Below are positions 1 to 8,876 of a stretch of DNA of 64,000 nt, one piece after another. The position numbers and the translations under genes were made by a program. Under the pieces are notes generated by a model. That model saw nothing but the letters and a program-made list of their open reading frames with translations. It had not been told where the DNA came from and searched no databases. The stretch comes from Hydrocarboniclastica marina (lineage in GTDB: Bacteria; Pseudomonadota; Gammaproteobacteria; Pseudomonadales; Oleiphilaceae): positions 3,534,692-3,598,691 of the forward strand of contig NZ_CP031093.1 of the NCBI RefSeq assembly GCF_004851605.1. Reading direction: 5' to 3'. Each line of letters begins with the position of its first letter. Position 1 is the stretch's first letter.

Positions 1-88
1 CCGGTGGGCAGTGCCCACCCTACTGAACGCGCCCAAATACACGAACCGGCCGTCTTGGCCTGACACCCAACCCAAGGGGAAGCAGCGC

Positions 89-1120
89 ATGGATATCCAA
101 ACCGCCCTCAGTCGCGTGGTTGACCAACTGGACCTTTCCACTGACGAGATGAAAAGCGTCATGGGCCAGATCATGCGCGGCCAAGCGACGGAAGCGCAGA
201 TTGGGGCTTTTCTGATGGGCTTGCGAATGAAGAGCGAGACCATCGACGAAATCGTCGGTGCGGTTCAGGTCATGCGCGAGCTGGCCACCCCCGTACATGT
301 CGAGACCGCCAACCTGGTGGATATCTGCGGCACCGGCGGTGACGGCTCCAACCTGTTCAATGTCTCCACCGCGGCTGCTTTTGTGATCGCCGCTGCCGGG
401 GGCCACGTCGCCAAGCACGGCAATCGGGCGGTGTCATCCAAGAGCGGCAGCTCCGACCTGCTCGACCGGGCTGGCATACGGCTGGACCTGACCCCGGAAA
501 ACGTCGCCCACTGCATCGAGGACATCGGCGTCGGTTTCATGTTCGCGCCCGCCCACCACACAGCAATGAAATACACCGTGGGGCCACGCAAGGAACTGGG
601 CATGCGCACCCTGTTCAACATACTCGGTCCCATGACCAACCCGGCGGGTGTAAGACACCAGCTGATCGGGGTGTTCAGCAAAAAGCTGTGCCGCCCCATG
701 GCCGAGGTGCTCCGGCGCCTGGGCAGCGAGCATATACTGGTGGTCCATTCTGCCGACGGACTGGACGAGATCAGTCTGGCGAGCCGTACCCATGTTGCGG
801 AGCTAAAGAACGGCGAAATAAACGAGTACGACATCCTGCCAGAGGACTTCGGTATCCAGAGCCAGAGCTTGGTGGGACTCTCCGTTGAGAGCGCCGAAGA
901 GTCTCTCGCCCTTGTCAGAGCGGCGCTTGGGCGCAACCACGAAGCCCTGGCAGAGAAAGCGCGTGACCTGGTCATTCTCAACGCCGGTGCAGCCATCTAC
1001 GCCGCTGACCTTGCGTCGTCGTTGCGCGAAGGCGTCGAACGCGCCGGAGATGCCATCGGCAGTGGCCTGGCCCTCGCCAAGTTGCAGGAACTCTCCGATT
1101 TTACCCGTTGTTTCGAGTAG
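89..1120 (+). CDS. trpD: Anthranilate phosphoribosyltransferase
   Basis: Transfers the phosphoribosyl group of PRPP to anthranilate, the second committed step of tryptophan synthesis, in the cytoplasm. The 343-residue protein has the family's glycine-rich PRPP motif GTGGD at residues 81-85, NVST at 91-94 and the [13 protein letters not shown] stretch starting at 109. The frame is open upstream to a GTG at 11, but the ATG at 89 follows a good Shine-Dalgarno (AAGGGGA, 74-80) and gives the usual family length. trpC follows 45 bp later on the same strand, so the two are probably co-transcribed, with trpG expected just left of the window. Identification is secure; the start is very likely. Confidence 0.97.
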   Translation: MDIQTALSRVVDQLDLSTDEMKSVMGQIMRGQATEAQIGAFLMGLRMKSETIDEIVGAVQVMRELATPVHVETANLVDICGTGGDGSNLFNVSTAAAFVIAAAGGHVAKHGNRAVSSKSGSSDLLDRAGIRLDLTPENVAHCIEDIGVGFMFAPAHHTAMKYTVGPRKELGMRTLFNILGPMTNPAGVRHQLIGVFSKKLCRPMAEVLRRLGSEHILVVHSADGLDEISLASRTHVAELKNGEINEYDILPEDFGIQSQSLVGLSVESAEESLALVRAALGRNHEALAEKARDLVILNAGAAIYAADLASSLREGVERAGDAIGSGLALAKLQELSDFTRCFE

Positions 1121-1165
1121 CCACCCGCCGGTTCGAACAGCGCCTGAACGGCCAAAGGGAAACGC

Positions 1166-1972
1166 ATGAGCAACAATAATCAGACGCCCACCATTTTGCG
1201 CCGTATCGTCGAGCGCAAGTGGGAAGAGATCGACGAGCGGCAGGCCCGGCTCAGCGAAAGCGACCTGCGCGCCCGCGCCGCTGAGCAGCCCCGGCCGAGG
1301 GATTTCGTCCATGCGCTGGCCGAGCGCATGGATCGGCGTTGCCCCGCCGTTATTGCTGAAATCAAAAAAGCCTCGCCCAGCAAAGGCGTGCTGCGTGACC
1401 CGTTTTCGCCAGCCAACATAGCGGCGGACTATGCTGACGGCGGTGCTGCCTGCCTCTCGGTGCTGACTGACCGCGACTTTTTTCAGGGCAGTGAAGACTA
1501 CCTGCAGGAAGCGCGCGCCGCGTGCAATCTGCCCGTGCTGCGAAAAGACTTTATGGTGGCGCCTTACCAGATCGTCGAGAGCCGGGCGATAGGCGCGGAC
1601 GCCATTCTGCTGATTGCGGCCTGCTTGAGCCAGGACCAGCTTCAGGAGCTCGAGGGCGTGGCCCTGGAATTGGGCATGGCGGTACTGGTCGAGGTACATA
1701 ACGCCCCAGAGCTGGAAGCGGCCCTGACCTTGCGCACACCGTTGATTGGCATCAACAACCGTGACCTCCATACGTTCGATGTTTCATTGGAGACCACGTT
1801 CGAGCTCCGCGCAGGCATCTCTTCAGATCGACGGATCATCACCGAGAGTGGCATCGGCACGCGCCAGGACGTGGAGCGCATGCTCGATGACGGCGTTTAT
1901 GGATTCCTGGTCGGTGAAACGTTCATGCGCGCGCCTGAGCCGGGAAAAGCGCTGCGAGAACTGTTCTTTTGA
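1166..1972 (+). CDS. trpC: Indole-3-glycerol phosphate synthase
   Basis: Closes the ring of CdRP to indole-3-glycerol phosphate, the fourth step of tryptophan synthesis. The 268-residue single-domain TIM barrel shows [10 protein letters not shown] at residues 65-74 (substrate-binding lysine region), the LRKDF segment, VLVEVH, GINNRDL and the late TESGI phosphate-binding loop. It is a stand-alone TrpC, not the TrpC-TrpF fusion of enterobacteria. It lies 45 bp after trpD. In Pseudomonas aeruginosa the next gene is vfr; here about 13.9 kb of other genes intervene before vfr, starting with the petrobactin island. Confidence 0.97.
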   Translation: MSNNNQTPTILRRIVERKWEEIDERQARLSESDLRARAAEQPRPRDFVHALAERMDRRCPAVIAEIKKASPSKGVLRDPFSPANIAADYADGGAACLSVLTDRDFFQGSEDYLQEARAACNLPVLRKDFMVAPYQIVESRAIGADAILLIAACLSQDQLQELEGVALELGMAVLVEVHNAPELEAALTLRTPLIGINNRDLHTFDVSLETTFELRAGISSDRRIITESGIGTRQDVERMLDDGVYGFLVGETFMRAPEPGKALRELFF

Positions 1973-2023
1973 GCTACGCCCCTCCATTGGATGATGTAAT
2001 CTCCCACGCTTGTATCGAAAGAT

Positions 2024-2042
2024 AGGAATGATTAGCATTACG
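2024..2042. promoter_or_regulatory. Probable Fur box upstream of the MATE exporter gene
   Basis: The core AATGATTAGCATT (2027-2039) matches 11 of 13 central bases of the Fur consensus AATGATAATCATT; the outer bases match poorly. It lies about 30 bp before the exporter start and in front of a siderophore locus, which makes iron repression the natural reading. Binding is inferred. Confidence 0.55.
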
Positions 2043-2065
2043 CCCTGACTTTAGTTCAGGGGCGG
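2041..2065 (+). other. Hairpin that may cover the exporter gene's ribosome-binding site
   Basis: CCCTGA (2043-2048) pairs with TCAGGG (2056-2061), and CG at 2041-2042 can extend the stem to 2063-2064 past a one-base bulge. The 3' arm contains the purine-rich AGGGGCGG (2058-2065) that serves as Shine-Dalgarno for the ATG at 2069. Sequestration is inferred from geometry only. Confidence 0.4.
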
Positions 2066-2068
2066 TTC

Positions 2069-3430
2069 ATGACAGCAGTACGTTCAGAAAACCGTATCCT
2101 GGACGGCGCGATCGTCCCGACTTTTTTTCACTTCGCGCTGTCATCGGTGGCGGGCCTGCTCGCACTCACCACTGCCAGCCTCGTTGACGGCTATTTTGTC
2201 GGCAACTTCGTCGGCGCTGATGCGCTGGCCTCCATCACCCTCCTGATCCCCTATTTCACGCTGCTGTTTGGCGCCGCCCTTATGCTTGCGGTTGGCGGCG
2301 TGGTCAGTGCTGGCCGTGCCTTGGGCAAGGGCAAGCCAGAAGAGGCTTCGGCCGATTTCAGTAAAAGCCTGATTGCCACCTGCGTGCTCAGCACTGCCGC
2401 GATGGTGCTGTCATTGACCTGGCCGAATACACTCTTCACCGCTCTCGGCGCACCGAAGGCGCTACACCCGCTGATGCTCGAGTATTTTCGAGTTTTCAGC
2501 GTGGTGCTTGTCCTGCAACTGGGCTCCATGGTGTTGTACTACTTTGTCCGCCTCGGCGGCAGGCCTGTTCTGGCAACTGCAGGGCTCGTTTGCGGGGCTG
2601 CGGGGAACATCCTCCTCGATGCTGTGTTTGTCGGTTACTGGGGCTGGGGTCTGGCGGGTGCGGCCTGCGCAACAGGTGCCGCCCAGCTGCTGCAGTTGGC
2701 CGTTCTGCTCATCTACTTTCGGCATCCTGACCGCCAGCTGCGCTTCAGCCTGCGGCAGCGCTCCTGGCGTAGCCTGATTAGCACGGCGTTCAATGGCGTA
2801 TCAGAATTCATCAACGAGCTCTCCGCCGGACTCGTCATCTTCCTGCTGAACTGGCTGCTTGTAGCCAGACAGGGTGTGGAGGGGGTCGCCGCTTTTACAG
2901 TAACGAACTACCTGATATTTTTGAGCCTGATGTTGTTTTACGGCATTGCCGATGCGATCCATTTACTGGTAAGCCAGAACTTCGGTGCGGGTCGCGACGA
3001 CCGTATTCGACAGTTCCTGAGAGTCGCTGCTCTGGTAGTCCTGCTGCTTGGCTGTTCGCTGGCTGCGATGCTGTTGTTGGGGCGAAATTATCTGGCGGGG
3101 CTCTTCCTCGACCCGTCGGACCCCAGCGTGACGGTGCTCGCCGCAGGTTACCTGGCGATCCTCTGGCCGCTGTTCCTCGTCAACGGACTTAACGTCCTGA
3201 TGTCGGTCTACCTGACCGCCATGCACCAGCCCCTTCCCTCCGCACTTATTGCCCTCTCCCGCAGTCTTGTCCTGCCCGTCCTGATTCTGCTGGCAATTGC
3301 CGTTTGGCTGCCCGCCTGGCCTCTTGTTGCAGCAATACCACTGGCCGAGTGGCTTACCTTTGTTTTCGCGCTGCTGCTTGTAAGTCGCTTTCGACCCGGC
3401 CGATTGGTGCAGAGGCAGATCGCGGCGTAA
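2069..3430 (+). CDS. MATE-family efflux transporter, probable siderophore exporter
   Basis: A 453-residue polytopic inner-membrane protein with about twelve hydrophobic segments in two halves, the length and pattern of MATE (NorM/DinF-type) cation-coupled exporters. The N-terminal segment with LVDGYFVGNFVGADALAS is typical of the family. It is the first gene of the siderophore island and has its own Fur-like box (2024-2042); the asbA gene starts 123 bp later behind a second Fur-like box. MATE proteins next to NIS siderophore operons are usually taken as exporters of the product, so export of petrobactin is the likely job, but this is inference from position. The MATE family call is firm. Confidence 0.85.
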   Translation: MTAVRSENRILDGAIVPTFFHFALSSVAGLLALTTASLVDGYFVGNFVGADALASITLLIPYFTLLFGAALMLAVGGVVSAGRALGKGKPEEASADFSKSLIATCVLSTAAMVLSLTWPNTLFTALGAPKALHPLMLEYFRVFSVVLVLQLGSMVLYYFVRLGGRPVLATAGLVCGAAGNILLDAVFVGYWGWGLAGAACATGAAQLLQLAVLLIYFRHPDRQLRFSLRQRSWRSLISTAFNGVSEFINELSAGLVIFLLNWLLVARQGVEGVAAFTVTNYLIFLSLMLFYGIADAIHLLVSQNFGAGRDDRIRQFLRVAALVVLLLGCSLAAMLLLGRNYLAGLFLDPSDPSVTVLAAGYLAILWPLFLVNGLNVLMSVYLTAMHQPLPSALIALSRSLVLPVLILLAIAVWLPAWPLVAAIPLAEWLTFVFALLLVSRFRPGRLVQRQIAA

Positions 3431-3447
3431 CAAATGTAAATCCGGTT

Positions 3448-3466
3448 GTTATTGATAATCGTTCGC
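3448..3466. promoter_or_regulatory. Fur box in the asbA promoter region
   Basis: GTTATTGATAATCGTTCGC matches the 19-bp Fur consensus at 14 of 19 positions, including an unbroken GATAATC core. It overlaps a possible promoter (TTGTTA at 3446-3451, TAGTTT at 3469-3474), so Fur-Fe(II) binding would block asb transcription. The location between the exporter gene and asbA supports a separate iron-regulated start for the biosynthetic operon. Confidence 0.7.
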
Positions 3467-3553
3467 ATTAGTTTGGTGCTTCGGAGGACGCACTGGTGAT
3501 TGCCTGGAAGCAGGCCAGTGCCCAAGCACCGGACATGAAGGGACGAACACACC

Positions 3554-5365
3554 ATGACCGCTACTGGCCGATCTAGTGCTGAACACGCTTCTTTTCAGGC
3601 CTTTTTCCATTGCTACCTACGGGAAATAGACCCCGGGCAGTGGGCCAGCCCAGGCACCGTCACAACGTTACACAGGTTCAGCGGTAAGACGTGGAGCTTG
3701 CGGGGGCCCTCCGTGCTGATTCTGGCGCTGCCCCATCAGAAGCTGGAACTTGGCCTGGAGGTGCTTTATCGCTCCACTGTTGGCCCGCATCACTTCGGTG
3801 GGGTGCGGTGTCGGCAAACAGGCAGCCCGGACTGGTGGCCAACTACACCGTTCGCCGCCGTTCAGCTTCTTATCAGCGAGCTCTACAGCGGCCATTCAGA
3901 AGCCGACCGGGAACAGACGAAAACCCACGAGCTTGAGTTGCTTTCCCGGTTCAGCGAAAGCTACCGGAATATGACGCGCTACCTCTGCGCTCGCCAGACA
4001 GATCCGCTGCTTGGCAGTGACCGCTTTATAGCCTCTGAACAATCACTGCTCTATGGTCATTGGGCGCACCCCACGCCAAAGAGCCGCCAGGGCATGGTTG
4101 ACTGGGCCCATGACTTTTATGCACCCGAGCTGGGCGGGATGTTTCGGCTGCACTGCTTTAGCGTCGAGCGCAGCATGGTCGCCCAACGCTCAGTCTGCGG
4201 ACGACCTGCCGAAAGCCTGATCCGGGAGTGCCTGGGCCTGGTCGACTCAGACTCCGGCGCCGTCATGGTGCCGGTTCATCCCCTGCAGGCCAGCTGGCTG
4301 ATGCATCAGCCCGCTGTGAAGGCAGCGATAGCGGATGGCCGCATACGTGACTGCGGCCTGCTCGGTCCCGAGTTTACCGCCACCTCATCCGTTCGCACTC
4401 TATATCATCCCGACCTGCCCTGGATGCTCAAGTTCTCGATCCCGGTCAAGGTTACCAACTCGCTCCGCGTCAACAAATTCAGCGAACTGGAGGCGGGCGC
4501 GACCATGGCCAGGTTGCTCCTGCGCACCGGATTCAGCCGCGCCCACCCAGGGTTCCAGGTTATCAACGACCCGGCCTACCTCACCGTGCGACTACCGGGT
4601 CAGTGCGAGAGTGGCTTCGAAGTGATACTGCGCGAAAACCCTTTTGTCGCAGGCCACGATAATGGAATCCATAGCCTTGCGGCGCTGACCCAGGGGCCAC
4701 TGCCCCACCAACTCTCGCGCCTACACAACCTGATTCAGGGGTTGGCCCTGGCTGAAGGTCGCCCCTCGGCGGCGGTCTGCCGAGACTGGTTCCACCATTA
4801 CTTCGACTGTGCGATAGAACCCGCGATCGCTCTGCTGGATGAGCATGGCATAGCTCTGGAGGCGCATCAGCAGAACAGTCTCCTGGATGTATCGGCAGGG
4901 TATCCGCGAACCTATTTTTATCGGGACAACCAGGGCTTCTACCTTTCGCCGTCGTACCGAGACCATCTGGTCGCGCTGGATCCGGCCATTGCGCACCTGG
5001 GCGAGCTTTTTTATGACGACGACATGATCCAGGACCGGTTTGGCTACTACCTGCTGTTCAACCAGCTCTTCGCCGTGATCCACCGGCTCGGTGCCGACGG
5101 CCTGATTGATGAATATGCGCTACTGGATATAACTCGCGACCGCCTGCAGAAGATACGCCGTTCCCTTACGGGCGCCGGACGCCAGTTCGCAGCCGCTGTA
5201 CTCGACAGGCCGCGACTGGCCTACAAGGGTAATCTGCTCACGCGGATACAGGATGTTGATGAGCTACAGGCTGAGCTTGAGATGGCTGTTTACACGTCGA
5301 TCGAAAACCCATTGGCGCTGAAGACCGGCCGATCGTTGCGGGAGACCGGCTATGAAGTGGCCTGA
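3554..5365 (+). CDS. asbA: NIS siderophore synthetase, petrobactin AsbA-type
   Basis: An IucA/IucC-family NRPS-independent siderophore synthetase of 603 residues. In characterised petrobactin pathways AsbA uses ATP to join citrate to spermidine. Family motifs are visible: HPTPKSRQG at residues 172-180 (nucleotide-binding), VHPLQ at 241-245, and the SSVRTLYHP...LKFSIPVKVTNSLR segment near 280-315. The start has an AAGGGA Shine-Dalgarno at 3538-3543, ten bases before ATG. The gene overlaps asbB by 14 bp, indicating translational coupling. The order asbA-B-C-D-E-F is the same as in Bacillus anthracis. The A/B roles are assigned from that order and from length. Confidence 0.92.
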   Translation: MTATGRSSAEHASFQAFFHCYLREIDPGQWASPGTVTTLHRFSGKTWSLRGPSVLILALPHQKLELGLEVLYRSTVGPHHFGGVRCRQTGSPDWWPTTPFAAVQLLISELYSGHSEADREQTKTHELELLSRFSESYRNMTRYLCARQTDPLLGSDRFIASEQSLLYGHWAHPTPKSRQGMVDWAHDFYAPELGGMFRLHCFSVERSMVAQRSVCGRPAESLIRECLGLVDSDSGAVMVPVHPLQASWLMHQPAVKAAIADGRIRDCGLLGPEFTATSSVRTLYHPDLPWMLKFSIPVKVTNSLRVNKFSELEAGATMARLLLRTGFSRAHPGFQVINDPAYLTVRLPGQCESGFEVILRENPFVAGHDNGIHSLAALTQGPLPHQLSRLHNLIQGLALAEGRPSAAVCRDWFHHYFDCAIEPAIALLDEHGIALEAHQQNSLLDVSAGYPRTYFYRDNQGFYLSPSYRDHLVALDPAIAHLGELFYDDDMIQDRFGYYLLFNQLFAVIHRLGADGLIDEYALLDITRDRLQKIRRSLTGAGRQFAAAVLDRPRLAYKGNLLTRIQDVDELQAELEMAVYTSIENPLALKTGRSLRETGYEVA

Positions 5366-7181
5366 TGCGTTGGCCTCATCCGAGCGCCTGAATCCTGGCG
5401 CTCGGATACTGCGCCAGTTAATCGAAGCCCTGCTGTCTGAAGGCCTGCTGATACCGTTACGTCATCTGGTTGGGACCCGGTGGCAGATACTGGAGTTCGA
5501 CATCGGCGCGACCCGGTACAGTTGTCGCGCCCGTGTTGGTGGATTTGGCCGGATAAGGCTCGAGCCTGGGTCGCTTCGCGCGGTCCCTGCCCCAACCGAG
5601 GGGACTGGTGCTGCACAGCAGTGGCAGCAAATACTTGCGACAGTCGCGCCAGCTTTAGAGCTGGGCCGCCTACAGCACGAGCTGCAGCAGACACTGATGC
5701 TCTGCCAGTGGAACCAGCGTTTTCTCGGCGTGCAGCGGCCCAGGCGGACCTGCAGTTACAGTACGCTTGAGTCCGCGCTGGATGAAGGTCACCCCTACCA
5801 TCCCTGCTTCAAGGCCAGAAGCGGATTCAGCCTCAGCGATCACCGTAACTTCGGTCCCGAGTGCGGCCAGACCTTTTCATTGGTCTGGGTTGCAGTGAGA
5901 CGGGATCACCTGCGGCAAACACTACCAAGGGCTGAAGCGGAATTCTGGCAACGCGAGTTGGGCGAAGAGCATTGGTTCCGCCTGAGAGCAGGTTTCAACC
6001 GGCTGGGCCTGGACTGGGCTGAACATGCCGTGCTTCCGGTCCACCCCTGGCAGTGGCAGAAGCTCTCTGACGGTCCGCTGGCTGCGGCGGTTGATCACGG
6101 CGTTCACTACCTGGGCTGTTTCGGTGACCGCTTCCGGGCGACGCAGTCATTACGCACCCTGTTCAATGTCAGCAGACCTGACGCCAGCGCCGTCAAGCTG
6201 CCGATGGATTTGATCAACACCTCTTCGCCACGCACGCTCGCGCCGCACTCCGTCGTCACTGCCCCAGCACTGTCGGTCTGGCTCAAGCGTATCACCGCCG
6301 CTGATGCTTTCTTTGCCTCCCAGGCCAGGCTGGTAATACTCGCGGAGTATGCCGGCATGATTTTCCAGCCCGAGCCTGACTCGGCACTCCGTCACCTCGA
6401 TGGACATCTAGGCGCACTTTGGCGCGAGAACCCCGAAAGCTTTCTGCTGCCTGGTGAGCGCGCAACGCCCTTAAATGCCGTTATGGCAACGGAGTCTGAT
6501 GGTCGTCCGTTCATCAACGACTGGATACACAACCACGGGCTGCAGCGCTGGCTCGACCAGTTTCTCCACTGTGCCGTACTGCCGGTCTGGCATCTGCTGG
6601 CAGCGCACGGTATCGCGCTGGAGGCTCACGCCCAGAACATGGTTCTTTTTCACCGGGACGGTTGGCCTACTGCCGTGGCCCTGCGTGATTTTCACGAGAG
6701 CGTCGAGTACGTCGACGACTTTCTTGCACGGCCAGATGAGTGCCCCGACTTTGGTGCAATCGATCCAGTCTATCGTAATGCAGCTGCCGATCGATTTTTC
6801 CGCATGTCATCGGTTGAAGCGTTGCGGGAACTGGTCATGGACAGCCTTTTCGTTTTCAACCTGGCAGAGCTGGCCAACCTCCTCGACAGCTCTTATGGAT
6901 TGCCGGAAGACACGTTCTGGCGTGTTGTGCGCAAACTGCTCGACGATTATGCGCGCCGGGGCTACGCCACTAGCCACCGTCTCGCCCGTATCGGCCACGA
7001 GGCGAATACCGTCCGTAGCGAGGCCCTATTCGCCCGCAAGCTCATGCCCGACGAGGGCCGGGAACTCCACCACATAGTCCCCAACGCTCTCGTAACGCGA
7101 GAACGCCCTGCAGAGACGAGCGCCCGCGTAAAACACCTTCATCCTACTCCCGGGAGACCCGAGCATGCTCTACGTCAATGA
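5352..7181 (+). CDS. asbB: NIS siderophore synthetase, petrobactin AsbB-type
   Basis: The second IucA/IucC-family synthetase (609 residues). AsbB enzymes condense the other carboxylate of citrate with spermidine or a 3,4-dihydroxybenzoyl-spermidine arm. Motifs: HPYHPCFKARSG at 147-158, VHPWQW at 230-235, and the ATQSLRTLFN...LPMDLINTSSPRT segment. It overlaps asbA by 14 bp and asbC by 17 bp, so the three are almost certainly translated from one message. Two divergent but full-length synthetases side by side are what a bis-spermidine citrate siderophore requires. Confidence 0.92.
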   Translation: MKWPDALASSERLNPGARILRQLIEALLSEGLLIPLRHLVGTRWQILEFDIGATRYSCRARVGGFGRIRLEPGSLRAVPAPTEGTGAAQQWQQILATVAPALELGRLQHELQQTLMLCQWNQRFLGVQRPRRTCSYSTLESALDEGHPYHPCFKARSGFSLSDHRNFGPECGQTFSLVWVAVRRDHLRQTLPRAEAEFWQRELGEEHWFRLRAGFNRLGLDWAEHAVLPVHPWQWQKLSDGPLAAAVDHGVHYLGCFGDRFRATQSLRTLFNVSRPDASAVKLPMDLINTSSPRTLAPHSVVTAPALSVWLKRITAADAFFASQARLVILAEYAGMIFQPEPDSALRHLDGHLGALWRENPESFLLPGERATPLNAVMATESDGRPFINDWIHNHGLQRWLDQFLHCAVLPVWHLLAAHGIALEAHAQNMVLFHRDGWPTAVALRDFHESVEYVDDFLARPDECPDFGAIDPVYRNAAADRFFRMSSVEALRELVMDSLFVFNLAELANLLDSSYGLPEDTFWRVVRKLLDDYARRGYATSHRLARIGHEANTVRSEALFARKLMPDEGRELHHIVPNALVTRERPAETSARVKHLHPTPGRPEHALRQ

Positions 7182-8451
7182 TCATTTCGTTAGCCAGGCA
7201 GAACACCAGCAAAGCTACTCCGACTTTGCCAGGCATCCCTTGCTCGCAAACTGCCGTGGTATGCGATTCGCGATATGCCTGGACGATCCGGCCCGATGGA
7301 TCTCGTTATGCCTCTACCTGCGAGATCATGGCGCCTCCGTATTCCCCATCCATCCCACTACGCCGCGCGATGCTGCCGAGCGGCTGGCGCGCCGGGCCCG
7401 CTGCCACGTCTTTTTTTTCGGCGCGATTTCGGCACCATCCGTAGCTGGCTCCGCCGCCGCAGAGGATAGCCAGGTGTTGGACAGGCGAGCGCTCGACACC
7501 GAGGCGGTTCTGGTTCAGATGAGTTCAGGCACAACGGGCGCGCCGAAATGCATCGAGCGCTCCTGGGCCGCCATCGGGACAGAGATAGACAGCTATATCA
7601 TGAGCTTCAACGTTGCCGCCGAGATGACCCCGGTCGTCGCATGCCCGACATCCCATTCCTACGGGCTGATCTGCGGCGTTCTGGTGGCTCTGACACGGGG
7701 GCAGGCTCCCGTCATCGTAACCAACATGAACCCGCGCTATCTGCTGCGACGACTCTCTGAGTGCAAGCGTCCCCTGCTCTATGCGGCACCCGCGCTCCTG
7801 AACACGCTGATGAGACTGCTGCCGGAAAACCAGCGGTTCCACGCCGTAATGACCTCGGGCGCACCCATGAACCGTGGCGCTTTTGAGGCGCTCAAGCGCA
7901 AAGCCGATCATGTCTTTCAGCAGTATGGCTGCTCCGAAGCCGGATGCGTGGCGCTAAATACAAAATCAGATGCCGCCAACGCAATGGGGCGTCCCCTACC
8001 CCACGTGGCCGTCGTCGCCGGCGAAAACGCCGATACGCCCGCAGAGATTCGCGTTGAGGTGGGACAACAAACCATCCTCACCCGCGACCTGGGCTACCTC
8101 GACGAATGCGGGGTTCTGTGCTTTGTGGCACGACTGGACGACACCATTAATGTCGCAGGGATAAACGTCTATCCCGGTGAGATTGAGGACATCATGCTCG
8201 AATATCCCGATATCGACGACGCCGTGGCCTACAAGAAAACCGACCCCTACGCCGGCGAGCGGGTGTGCCTGAAGTTCACTGCGTCCGTCGACGTTGACAT
8301 TGCACTGCTGCGCGCCTGGTGCACGACTCAGCTTTCCCCCTATCAGATCCCGGTAGAGCTGATCCAGGTGACCCGCATCCCCCGCTCAGGCAACGGCAAG
8401 ACCAACCGTCGACAACTGGTCGAGGACCCAACGCCTGCAATGGTGGAGTAG
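7165..8451 (+). CDS. asbC: 3,4-dihydroxybenzoate-AMP ligase, petrobactin AsbC-type
   Basis: An adenylate-forming enzyme (428 residues) that in known pathways activates 3,4-dihydroxybenzoate and loads it on the carrier protein AsbD. The phosphate-binding loop SSGTTGAPK is at 120-128, the YGCSEAG (A5) region and the D-x-I-N-V-A-G-I-N-V-Y-P-G hinge (A8) follow, and the catalytic lysine of the A10 motif is K412 in RSGNGKTNR. It is shorter than typical acyl-CoA synthetases, as AsbC is. The start overlaps asbB by 17 bp. The stop codon TAG (8449-8451) lies inside a 19-bp tandem repeat array. Confidence 0.9.
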   Translation: MLYVNDHFVSQAEHQQSYSDFARHPLLANCRGMRFAICLDDPARWISLCLYLRDHGASVFPIHPTTPRDAAERLARRARCHVFFFGAISAPSVAGSAAAEDSQVLDRRALDTEAVLVQMSSGTTGAPKCIERSWAAIGTEIDSYIMSFNVAAEMTPVVACPTSHSYGLICGVLVALTRGQAPVIVTNMNPRYLLRRLSECKRPLLYAAPALLNTLMRLLPENQRFHAVMTSGAPMNRGAFEALKRKADHVFQQYGCSEAGCVALNTKSDAANAMGRPLPHVAVVAGENADTPAEIRVEVGQQTILTRDLGYLDECGVLCFVARLDDTINVAGINVYPGEIEDIMLEYPDIDDAVAYKKTDPYAGERVCLKFTASVDVDIALLRAWCTTQLSPYQIPVELIQVTRIPRSGNGKTNRRQLVEDPTPAMVE

Positions 8452-8527
8452 TCCTGCACCGGTGGAATAGTCCTGTACCGCTGGAGTAGTCCTGCAACGG
8501 TGGAGTAGTCCTGCAACGGTGCTGTAG
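8433..8527 (+). repeat. 19-bp tandem repeat spanning the asbC stop codon
   Basis: Four full units lie at 8442-8460, 8461-8479, 8480-8498 and 8499-8517, close to ggtggagtagtcctgcaac, with part units at 8433-8441 and 8518-8527. Units differ by one to three bases. Unit one contains the asbC stop (GTG GAG TAG). Because 19 is not a multiple of three, the later TAGs fall in other frames. Confidence 0.95.
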
Positions 8528-8576
8528 ACCCCACGCGCGCCCAACCGTCAGCCTCTGCAATTAACGGGAAACTGAA

Positions 8577-8876
8577 ATGACGCAAGATGAATTAATGACC
8601 AGTCTCTACAGAGCACTGCGCGACAATCTGAAATGGCCGCACCTTGCCGCGTTCAGCGCCGACGCCCGGCTGAATGAAGACCTTTACCTCGACTCCATCC
8701 TCATACTGCAACTGCTCTTGCACCTCGAGCTGGAACAGGGCATCCAGATAGCTGATGACGCCCTGGTGGCCGGCGATTTTCAAACCGTTGCCGAGCTCGC
8801 CCAGGCGCTCTGCAACAGCTCAAAAGGGTCATCCGCGCCAGCTGCGATTGATAGTCGGGCGGGCGTCCATGATTAA
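8577..8876 (+). CDS. asbD: Acyl/aryl carrier protein, petrobactin AsbD-type
   Basis: A 99-residue carrier protein. The phosphopantetheine attachment serine is S40 in the motif LYLDSILILQ (residues 36-45), followed by the usual helix and an acidic second half. In petrobactin synthesis it holds the 3,4-dihydroxybenzoyl thioester made by AsbC and hands it to AsbE. It starts 125 bp after asbC, the only loose junction in the operon; the gap is filled by the 19-bp repeat array. It overlaps the asbE start by 8 bp. About 20 C-terminal residues after the carrier fold are low in order. Confidence 0.9.
   Translation: MTQDELMTSLYRALRDNLKWPHLAAFSADARLNEDLYLDSILILQLLLHLELEQGIQIADDALVAGDFQTVAELAQALCNSSKGSSAPAAIDSRAGVHD

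Noticed and set aside
1-63. Open + strand frame at the left edge as the tail of trpG
   Set aside because: Only 20 codons before a TGA at 61-63 and no recognisable TrpG residues; position alone is not enough.
8276-8585. Antisense frames with repeated peptides across the 19-bp array
   Set aside because: The peptide repeats simply translate the DNA repeat; they overlap asbC and have no start signals.
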